Source: JACQCE01 sp041484905 (GTDB lineage: Bacteria > Nitrospirota > Nitrospiria > JACQCE01). From it: DNA of 12,623 nucleotides. A program made the position numbers and the translations under genes. The notes under the pieces are model-generated. The model was not told the DNA's origin and ran no database searches. It worked only from the letters and a program-made list of their open reading frames with translations. Location: NCBI GenBank assembly GCA_041484905.1, contig JBGPIL010000050.1, positions 1 to 12,623 of the forward strand, in the 5' to 3' direction. This document shows positions 5,625 through 12,011 of this stretch, piece by piece. The number at the start of each line of letters is the position of its first letter. Within the stretch, counting starts at the first letter, position 1.

Positions 5625-6458
5625 ATGCCGCCCGTTACCGCCATCATCACCAAGGCCAGCCGGACCAATTTCTACTACGCGTTTCTTTTTCTCCCCAAAG
5701 AGAAACGGGAAGCGCTCTACGCCGTGTACGCCTTTGCCCGGCTGGTCGACGACGCCGTCGACCAGGCGCCCTCACCCGGGGCCGCCGCCGACGCGGTCCG
5801 GCAGTGGCGGCAGGAACTGGTCCAGACCTTTGCCGGGGCGCCCGCCCATCCTGTGACACAACAGCTCAAACCGGTGATCGACCGGCTTCATCTTCCGAGA
5901 GAGTACTTCGACGCGCTGATCGACGGCGTGGAGATGGACCTGACCCGGACGCGGTACGAGACCTTCGAGCAGCTCTCCCACTACTGCTACCGGGTGGCCT
6001 CGGTTATTGGATTGATCTGCATCGAGATTTTCGGCTACCGAAACCCCGTGACGAAGGAGTACGCCATCGCCCAGGGAATGGCGTTTCAGTTGACCAACAT
6101 CCTGCGCGATATCAGGGTGGATGCCGATCGCGGGCGAATCTACCTGCCCCAGGAGGAGCTGGCCCGGTTCGGTTACGGGGAAACGGAATTGCTCGCCCAT
6201 CACCAGACCGACGCGTTCGTCGAGCTGATGGCATTTCAGTGCGAGCGGGCCCGCGCCTATTACGACAAGGCCGCGAACCTGCTGCCGGCCGAAGACCGCC
6301 GGTCGATGCTGGCGTCGGAGATCATGGGCGGGATTTACCGGCGGTTATTGGATGAGATCGAGGCGAAACACTATGACGTCTTTGAGGAGGAGATCCGTCT
6401 CTCGGCTCCGGCCAAGCTGCTGATCGCCCTGCGGATCTGGGCAGGCGGTTTATTCTAG
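5625..6458 (+). CDS. hpnD: Presqualene diphosphate synthase (HpnD-like squalene/phytoene synthase)
   Basis: 277 residues, normal for bacterial trans-isoprenyl diphosphate synthases of the squalene/phytoene type. It shows NFYYAFLFLPKEKREALYAVYAFARLVDD (15-43) with the first Asp-rich motif DDAVD (42-46). The substrate-binding stretch YCYRVASVIGL (120-130) follows, then the second Asp motif NILRDIRVDADRGRIYLP (158-175). HpnD joins two farnesyl diphosphates to presqualene diphosphate; HpnC and HpnE then give squalene for hopanoids. The LFLPKEKR and LRDI-D-D-RGRIYLP style fits HpnD better than plant-type phytoene synthase, but carotenoid CrtB cannot be fully excluded, and hpnC and hpnE are not in the window. 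ATG 5625 begins the conserved part. An upstream in-frame ATG at 5535 would add residues encoded by the structured leader and is rejected. Confidence 0.85.
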   Translation: MPPVTAIITKASRTNFYYAFLFLPKEKREALYAVYAFARLVDDAVDQAPSPGAAADAVRQWRQELVQTFAGAPAHPVTQQLKPVIDRLHLPREYFDALIDGVEMDLTRTRYETFEQLSHYCYRVASVIGLICIEIFGYRNPVTKEYAIAQGMAFQLTNILRDIRVDADRGRIYLPQEELARFGYGETELLAHHQTDAFVELMAFQCERARAYYDKAANLLPAEDRRSMLASEIMGGIYRRLLDEIEAKHYDVFEEEIRLSAPAKLLIALRIWAGGLF

Positions 6459-6470
6459 GGGCGTGGGGGC

Positions 6471-6492
6471 ACCTGCCTGCCGGCAGGCAGGT
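6471..6492. repeat. 22-bp perfect palindrome
   Basis: ACCTGCCTGCC (6471-6481) is followed directly by its reverse complement to 6492. It lies 12 nt after the hpnD stop. A hairpin could form in RNA, but there is no loop and no T-tract. It looks like a member of a dispersed palindromic repeat class and may also mark the end of the hpnD transcript. Confidence 0.7.
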
Positions 6493-6498
6493 CGGAGG

Positions 6499-6536
6499 GC
6501 GCACGCTGCGACGAAGAAGGAGCAGCATGTGTGCGC
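6499..6536. other. Imperfect hairpin between convergent genes
   Basis: GCGCAC (6499-6504) with GCTGC (6505-6509) can pair with GCAGC (6522-6526) and GTGCGC (6531-6536), leaving a 4-nt bulge and a 12-nt loop. No known element matches; it may contribute to ending either transcript. Confidence 0.3.
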
Positions 6537-6564
6537 GCCGCCGAGTCGGTGAGGCGGTGGGCTG

Positions 6565-6587
6565 GGGACAGATTTCAAATCTGTCCC
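6565..6587. repeat. Short REP-type inverted repeat, possible bidirectional terminator
   Basis: GGGACAGATTT (6565-6575) and its exact complement AAATCTGTCCC (6577-6587) flank a single base. The GGGGACAG head (6564-6571) and inward orientation match the arms of the element at 3255-3368. It sits 11 nt beyond the SBBP gene stop and downstream of hpnD on the other strand, a usual place for REP elements. No T-run follows on either strand. Confidence 0.65.
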
Positions 6588-6598
6588 TCACTCAACGG

Positions 6599-8890
6599 CT
6601 ATCGCCGGGTGCGCTGCATGCGCCGCACCCACCACAATCCCGCAGCCACGCCCATCACGATCGGCAGGCCAAGGTCCAAGCGGCCGAATGGATGAAACGG
6701 GCCCCCCAACGATCCCATATTGCAGCCGCTCGCCTGATCGTCTTCGAGACTGAGGAGAAAGGCATCGAACGTCCCGTCATTGAGTTTGCCTCCTGGCTGA
6801 ATAGGACTCGGGTTGGGTGTGATACTCATATCGGTTGAATTGGTTCGCCCGACGATATGGGCGGTGCCGATATCCACAGCAATGGCGAACCCGGCGTCAT
6901 CGCCGCCGCCCCCCCAGAAGGTCGAATAATCGATCTGGTTGGTCGTCGTCAATCGAGTCACGAAGGCATCGCTCGCGCCGTGTAACGACGGCTGCAGAGT
7001 CATGGGATGAGGAAAATTGCCCGAAGAGGTTTGTCCAGTCAGATAGACAAACCCTTCCGGGCTTCTCGCAATGCCATACCCCACATCATCCCCACTCCCG
7101 CCCAGATAGGTCGAATAGACGAGCGTCGTCCCTGAAGCGGCCACCTGTGTCACAAACAGATCTTTCCCGCCGTTATTGACGGTCTGGAGGGCGCCCGGCG
7201 TGGTGGGAAAGGTCGTTGATGACGTGGTTTCGCCTGTGACAAAAGCCTGGCCGGAGACATCGGTGGTCACGGCACGACCGGCATCATCCCCGTCACCGCC
7301 CAGATAGGTCGAGTAGATGAGTGTCCGGCCATCCGCGGAGAATCTGGCCACGAAGGCATCGGTGGCGCCCCCCCCATAGCCCGATTGAAAGGCCGTTGAT
7401 GCGGGCGCAATGGGAAACGGGGCGGAGTTCGTCGAGCCGGTCAGGATGGCCGTGCCATCGGGGCCAACCGCCACCGCCAGCCCGTCATCGATCCCGGCGC
7501 CGCCAAAATAGGTGGAAAAGACCAGCGCGGTTCCTGCGGTATTCAACTTGGCGATAAACACATCGGAAGTTCCCCCGCCGTAGGCGGCCTGCCAGGGTAT
7601 TTGGGTGGGGAAATCGTTCGACGCCGTCGTGCCCACGACAATGGCCAATGTGCCGTTGAGTTTGATGCCGTTCCCCCGGTCGTCACCGGTGCCGCCCAAG
7701 TAGGTCGCATAGACCAGACTCCCGGCCGAGTTGATCTTTGCCACAAACGCGTCGGACGTGCCGCCGCCGTACGTCGCCTGCGCGGCACCAGCGGTCATGG
7801 GGAAATCGCCTGCCACCGCATCATCCGTCCAGCCCGTCAGATAGGCCGAGCCGCTGCTATCCACATCGACACCCAGCGCCGCGGTGTCGCCATTGTCTCC
7901 CCCGATGTATGCGGAATAGATGACGGCTGTGCCCGCAGCATTCAGTCGGGTGAGAAAAGCGACAATGCCCCCGGTCGGATGAGAGAGAGGAAACCCGGGT
8001 GAGTCCGTAAAACCCGCCAGATAAATATCGCCCGTATTGATGTTGACCGCAACCGAAGTCGCTTCATCCGTTCCGCTGCCGCCCCAGTAGGTCGACAACG
8101 CCAGCACCGGGTCGATCACCAGCGGCCGGCTCACATCATACGCGGCCACCTGAAAACCGATCTCATGGCGCCCTTTATGGGATGAGTGCACCACATACGA
8201 CCCGGCCACGGGCCGGCGGACTCCATCAATCTCCTGATAGATCATCGGCCGATGCTGGGTGATCACACCCGTCGAGGTTGTCAGGAGCAGGTCGCCCCGT
8301 GGGTCGATCGTGGCCGCCGACACGCCGCCAATCGCCAGCGTAATCACACCCGGATCGATGCCGGGGCCAACGACCAGGTCATACTCAAGTCGCTGTTGAT
8401 CGCCGTCCGTCTCGCCGTACCCTCTTGAGGCATTGCTATAATAAATCAGATCGATTCCCGGATAGAGGCTGCGGTAGCGTACCTTCGCGTAATGGGCGAC
8501 GTTCGTCCGCCAGCGGGCGGGATCATTCCCGATAAAATAATGGCTTTTCGCTTCACGCGGATCGAGCCCTTCGATCGTGGGCTGAGATGCAACACCCTGC
8601 CACTTCATCGTCACGACCGCTGCGCGAGCGGCAGGCGCGTGGTCACGACCGGTGTGCGCGGGTTTGAGGCGCATCACCGCCCCGTCACCGGTCAACATGA
8701 GGGTGTAGCCGGAGCCGCGGGAAAAAAATTTGACCTGAGAATCGGCCTGGCCCTGATTGATTTCAAAATCGAGCGGAGGATGGACATTCGGCCGAGCCGT
8801 CACCGCCCCCGCCTCCCCCACCGACAGCGCTGCCATCAGAAGAACGGCGGAAAGAAGCGCAAACGCGCGGCCGGTCGAGACCAGACTCAT
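6599..8890 (-). CDS. Secreted SBBP beta-propeller protein with C-terminal anchor/sorting tail
   Basis: 763 residues from ATG 8890. A signal peptide (MSLVSTGRAFALLSAVLLMAAL..., cleavage near AGA at 27-29) leads to an N-terminal beta domain (about 38-260: FEINQGQADSQVKFFSRG, HYFIGNDPARWRTNV, LYPGIDLIYYSN), common before SBBP repeats. Seven SBBP repeats start at 266, 326, 395, 459, 527, 593 and 656, each with S/A-T/A-Y/F-x-GG, an acidic Gly-Asp loop (GDGDDAG, GSGDDVG) and a later TG.T.....FP, so a seven-bladed propeller is likely. The C-terminus has Gly-Cys (722-723), a hydrophobic helix (about 739-755) and RRMQRTRR, resembling Cys-containing CTERM sorting signals. It is probably surface-exposed; function is unknown. 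The alternative start at 8944 would overlap ilvD and bury the signal peptide. It lies 7 nt after the ilvD stop. Confidence 0.9.
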   Translation of the reverse strand: MSLVSTGRAFALLSAVLLMAALSVGEAGAVTARPNVHPPLDFEINQGQADSQVKFFSRGSGYTLMLTGDGAVMRLKPAHTGRDHAPAARAAVVTMKWQGVASQPTIEGLDPREAKSHYFIGNDPARWRTNVAHYAKVRYRSLYPGIDLIYYSNASRGYGETDGDQQRLEYDLVVGPGIDPGVITLAIGGVSAATIDPRGDLLLTTSTGVITQHRPMIYQEIDGVRRPVAGSYVVHSSHKGRHEIGFQVAAYDVSRPLVIDPVLALSTYWGGSGTDEATSVAVNINTGDIYLAGFTDSPGFPLSHPTGGIVAFLTRLNAAGTAVIYSAYIGGDNGDTAALGVDVDSSGSAYLTGWTDDAVAGDFPMTAGAAQATYGGGTSDAFVAKINSAGSLVYATYLGGTGDDRGNGIKLNGTLAIVVGTTASNDFPTQIPWQAAYGGGTSDVFIAKLNTAGTALVFSTYFGGAGIDDGLAVAVGPDGTAILTGSTNSAPFPIAPASTAFQSGYGGGATDAFVARFSADGRTLIYSTYLGGDGDDAGRAVTTDVSGQAFVTGETTSSTTFPTTPGALQTVNNGGKDLFVTQVAASGTTLVYSTYLGGSGDDVGYGIARSPEGFVYLTGQTSSGNFPHPMTLQPSLHGASDAFVTRLTTTNQIDYSTFWGGGGDDAGFAIAVDIGTAHIVGRTNSTDMSITPNPSPIQPGGKLNDGTFDAFLLSLEDDQASGCNMGSLGGPFHPFGRLDLGLPIVMGVAAGLWWVRRMQRTRR

Positions 8891-8897
8891 CCGGTCA

Positions 8898-10583
8898 TCA
8901 TCCACACACGGCGCCGATCGACGCCGATTGGACCAGACGGGCATATTTCGCCAGCGCGCCGTGCGTAAACTTCGGCTTCGGCGCCTTCCATCCCTTGAGC
9001 CGCCGGCGAATCTCCTGCGCGGTCAGCTCGATATGAATCCGCCGCTTCGCCGCGTCGATTTCGATCAGGTCGCCGCTCTTCACAATCGCGATCGGCCCGC
9101 CGACCGCGGCCTCGGGGGCCACATGGCCGGCCATGAGACCATGCGTCGCGCCGGAGAAGCGACCGTCGGTCAGGAGCGCGACTTTGTCGCCCAGCCCCTC
9201 CCCGACCAGTGCGGCCGTCAACGCCAGCATCTCACGCATCCCCGGCCCGCCCTTGGGCCCTTCGTACCGGATCACCACCACATCTCCTGCCTTGATCTTC
9301 CGCTGCTTCACGGCGGCAAAGGCATCCTCTTCACGATTGAAGACCCGCGCCGGCCCGCGATGGCGCAGCACCTTCACCCCGGCCGTTTTCACCACGCAGC
9401 CGTCCGGCGCCAGATTGCCCTTGAGAATGGCCAGCGTGCCGGTCGGATTGATCGGCGATTTCACCGGATGGACGACATCCTGTCCGGAGGGGAAGCGCAC
9501 GTCGCGCAAATTCTCTTTGACCGTCCGGCCGGTCACCGTCAGCGCGTCACCGTATAGCAACCCCGCGTCGAGCAGTTCCTTCATGACCACGGGCACGCCG
9601 CCGATCCGGTCCAGATCGACCATCACGTACCGGCCGCCGGGCTTCATGTCGGCAATATGGGGCGTCCGCCGGCTGATCCGGTTGAAGTCATCAATGTGCA
9701 ATTTGACCCCCGCCTCCCGAGCAACCGCCAGCAGATGCAATACCGAGTTGGTCGAACCGCCGATCGCCACAACCACGGCAATCGCATTCTCCAGCGCCTT
9801 GCGCGTGATGATGTCGCGAGGCCGGATGTCTTCCTTGAGGAGATTCAGCACGGCATGGCCGCTGGCCACGCAGAGTTGATTCCGCCGTTCATCCATCGCC
9901 GGCACCGACGCGCTGCCCGGCAGCGACATCCCCAACGCCTCAAAGGCCGAGGCCATCGTGTTCGCCGTGAACATCCCCGCGCAGGAGCCGGCGCCGGGGC
10001 AGGCGACATTTTCCAGCGCCTTCAGCTCGCTCGCCGGCAGTTTGCCCATGGCGTGGGCGCCAACCGCCTCAAACACATCCTGAATCGTCACGTCATGCCC
10101 GTGAAAACTGCCCGGCATGATCGTGCCGCCGTAGATGAAGACCGACGGCAGGTTGAGCCGCAGACTGCCCATGATCATCCCCGGCAGGCTCTTGTCGCAG
10201 CCGGCGATCGTGACCAGACCGTCAAACCGCTCCGCGAACGCCACGAGCTCCACCGAGTCGGCGATCACCTCGCGCGTCATCAGCGACGCCTTCATCCCCT
10301 CGTGGCCCATGGCGATGCCGTCGCTGACGGCGATCGTCCCGAACTCGATCGGCGTGCCGCCCGCCTGCCTGACGCCCTCTTTGGCGAACTGCGCGAGCCG
10401 GTTCAAATGGATGTTGCAGGGCGTGACCTCATTCCATGAGCTGGCGACGCCGATCTGGGGCTTGGCCAGTTGCTCATCGGAGAGTCCCATCGCGTGGAAC
10501 ATCGCCCGGTGCGGCGCGCGTTCAGCGCCCTCGGTCACTTCCCAACTGCGCAATTTCAATCCATGTGAGATCCGTTTGCTCAT
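8898..10583 (-). CDS. ilvD: Dihydroxy-acid dehydratase
   Basis: Catalyses dehydration of 2,3-dihydroxyisovalerate and 2,3-dihydroxy-3-methylvalerate to the 2-keto acids in valine and isoleucine synthesis (and so leucine and pantothenate), in the cytosol. 561 residues, the usual length for the compact IlvD class. Iron-sulfur Cys ligands are visible in NEVTPCN (Cys56), AGCDKSLPGM (Cys129, with conserved Lys131) and GAGSCAGMFTANTM (Cys201). KGGPGMREML (444-453) and LTDGRFSGATHG (471-482, catalytic Ser477) complete the signature. Nothing essential is missing. ATG 10583 overlaps the purA stop as ATGA and has AAAGG 7 nt upstream, so translation is probably coupled to purA. Confidence 0.98.
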   Translation of the reverse strand: MSKRISHGLKLRSWEVTEGAERAPHRAMFHAMGLSDEQLAKPQIGVASSWNEVTPCNIHLNRLAQFAKEGVRQAGGTPIEFGTIAVSDGIAMGHEGMKASLMTREVIADSVELVAFAERFDGLVTIAGCDKSLPGMIMGSLRLNLPSVFIYGGTIMPGSFHGHDVTIQDVFEAVGAHAMGKLPASELKALENVACPGAGSCAGMFTANTMASAFEALGMSLPGSASVPAMDERRNQLCVASGHAVLNLLKEDIRPRDIITRKALENAIAVVVAIGGSTNSVLHLLAVAREAGVKLHIDDFNRISRRTPHIADMKPGGRYVMVDLDRIGGVPVVMKELLDAGLLYGDALTVTGRTVKENLRDVRFPSGQDVVHPVKSPINPTGTLAILKGNLAPDGCVVKTAGVKVLRHRGPARVFNREEDAFAAVKQRKIKAGDVVVIRYEGPKGGPGMREMLALTAALVGEGLGDKVALLTDGRFSGATHGLMAGHVAPEAAVGGPIAIVKSGDLIEIDAAKRRIHIELTAQEIRRRLKGWKAPKPKFTHGALAKYARLVQSASIGAVCG

Positions 10584-11968
10584 CGGGACACCTTTCTCGA
10601 TCTTGCCGCCTTTGTTGTGATCCTGTTCGATGAAACCGTTTTGGCAGCCCGGCGCCTGGTGGTCGAACGGGCGGCACGGGGCGTGCGTTCGATCGTCTCC
10701 TCGCGCCGCGAGCCGGTCGACACCAGATCGATCGAACAGCCGACGGCCCGTTCCAGCGCCTCCAGATAGTTCCGCGCACCCTTCGGCAATTTGGCGTAAC
10801 TGCGGATATGGGTCGTCGGCTCGAGCCAGCCCGGCAGCGTCTCATAGACCGGCTCGCACGATTCCAGCGCCGCCAGTGAGGCCGGCATTTCCGTCACCAC
10901 CTTGCCCCCTGTTCCATTAATTCGATAACCCGTGCAGAATCGAATTTCCCGGAACTGGTCGAGGACGTCGAGCTTCGTGATCACCAGGCCGGTCATGCCG
11001 TTGACGCGTGCGGCCGTCCGAACGACCACCGCATCGAACCAACCGCAGCGGCGGGGGCGGCCGGTCGTCGCGCCAAACTCCCTGCCCGTGGCCTGCAGCG
11101 CCTGCCCCTGGGCGTCGCTCAACTCGGTGGGAAAGGGGCCGCTGCCCACGCGCGTCGCATAGGCCTTGGCCACGCCCAAGACCTTGTCGATCCTGGTCGG
11201 CCCCACACCCGTGCCGATGCAGGCGCCGCCGGCCGAGGCCGAGGACGAAGTCACATAGGGATAGGTGCCGAAATCGACATCCAAATGCGTCGCCTGCGCG
11301 CCTTCGAAAAGGAGCGACTTGCCCCGGTCGATCGCGCCGTTGAGCAGGACCGTCGTATCGGTCACCAGCGGCCGCAGGCGATCGGCGTAACCGCAATATT
11401 CCTTGTACATCGCATCGAGCTCGAAACCCTTCACCTTGAAAATCTGCCGGAGAAATTCGTTCATCTCGTCGATATTGGTCGCCAGCCGCTCGCGGAAGAG
11501 TTTCGGCTCCATCAGATCGGCCATCCGGATGCCGATCCGCGCGACCTTGTCGGCGTAGGCCGGCCCGATGCCCCGGCCGGTCGTGCCGATCTTCCGCGCG
11601 CCTTTGTGCTTCTCGCTTTCCCGTTCGATCGCCCGGTGATAGGGCAGGATCAGATGGGCCCGGTCGCTCACGAACAACGAGCCGCTGACAGCCACCCCAC
11701 GCCGTTCGATCTCGGCAATCTCACTCAGGAGCGCGGCCGGATCAACCACGACGCCGTTGCCGATAACGCAAATTTTGCCGGGATGGAAAATGCCGGAGGG
11801 AATCAGATGGAGGACGCAGACCTCGCCCTTGTAAATGATGGTGTGACCGGCGTTGTGGCCGCCCTGGTAGCGGACGATGTAGTCGGCCCGCTCGGCGAGG
11901 AGATCGACGATCTTGCCCTTGCCTTCATCACCCCACTGGGTGCCCACGACCACGATGTTGGTGGCCAT
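10580..11968 (-). CDS. purA: Adenylosuccinate synthetase with basic C-terminal extension
   Basis: Makes adenylosuccinate from IMP, aspartate and GTP, the first committed step to AMP. The 462-residue protein begins VVVGTQWGDEGKGK (7-19; catalytic Asp13) and has GGHNAGHT (36-43; His41), TTGRGIGPAY (129-138), FEGAQATHLDVDFGTYPYVTSS (IMP site), GATTGRPRRCGWFD (299-312) and TKLDVLD (331-337, guanine site). Normal PurA ends about where RREETI (421-426) lies. Here about 36 more residues follow, rich in Arg, Lys, Ser, Thr and Ala, using AGG and AGA codons rarely seen elsewhere in the gene. ATG 11968 is preferred to GTG 11974 because AGGGGA sits 8 nt before it. The MerB-like stop is 43 nt upstream, and the gene overlaps ilvD by 4 nt. 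Confidence 0.97.
   Translation of the reverse strand: MATNIVVVGTQWGDEGKGKIVDLLAERADYIVRYQGGHNAGHTIIYKGEVCVLHLIPSGIFHPGKICVIGNGVVVDPAALLSEIAEIERRGVAVSGSLFVSDRAHLILPYHRAIERESEKHKGARKIGTTGRGIGPAYADKVARIGIRMADLMEPKLFRERLATNIDEMNEFLRQIFKVKGFELDAMYKEYCGYADRLRPLVTDTTVLLNGAIDRGKSLLFEGAQATHLDVDFGTYPYVTSSSASAGGACIGTGVGPTRIDKVLGVAKAYATRVGSGPFPTELSDAQGQALQATGREFGATTGRPRRCGWFDAVVVRTAARVNGMTGLVITKLDVLDQFREIRFCTGYRINGTGGKVVTEMPASLAALESCEPVYETLPGWLEPTTHIRSYAKLPKGARNYLEALERAVGCSIDLVSTGSRREETIERTPRAARSTTRRRAAKTVSSNRITTKAARSRKVSR
10589..10595 (-). promoter_or_regulatory. Ribosome binding site of ilvD, inside the purA tail
   Basis: AAAGGTG reads on the minus strand from 10595 to 10589, with its AGG 7 nt before the ilvD ATG. 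It lies within the last codons of purA, so purA translation passes over it. Confidence 0.55.
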
Positions 11969-11975
11969 CGTCACG

Positions 11976-11982
11976 TTCCCCT
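11976..11982 (-). promoter_or_regulatory. Ribosome binding site deciding the purA start
   Basis: AGGGGAA (11982-11976 on the minus strand) is 8 nt from ATG 11968 counted from its AGGGGA core, but only 2 nt from the alternative GTG 11974, which favours the ATG. Confidence 0.6.
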
Positions 11983-12011
11983 GGCGCGCTCCGCCGTCCG
12001 TTCCAACGTGC

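Noticed and set aside
6459..6598. Small gene or RNA gene between hpnD and the SBBP gene
   Set aside because: The 140-bp gap contains only palindromes and an imperfect hairpin; no tRNA fold or credible short coding frame was seen.
8891..8944. Upstream ATG at 8944 as start of the SBBP gene
   Set aside because: It would add 18 residues overlapping the ilvD end and place basic residues and an Asp-rich run before the signal peptide, which begins cleanly at ATG 8890.
9657..10439. Plus-strand open frame of 260 codons opposite ilvD
   Set aside because: ilvD is unmistakable on the other strand; the antisense product is Arg/His-rich without family features.
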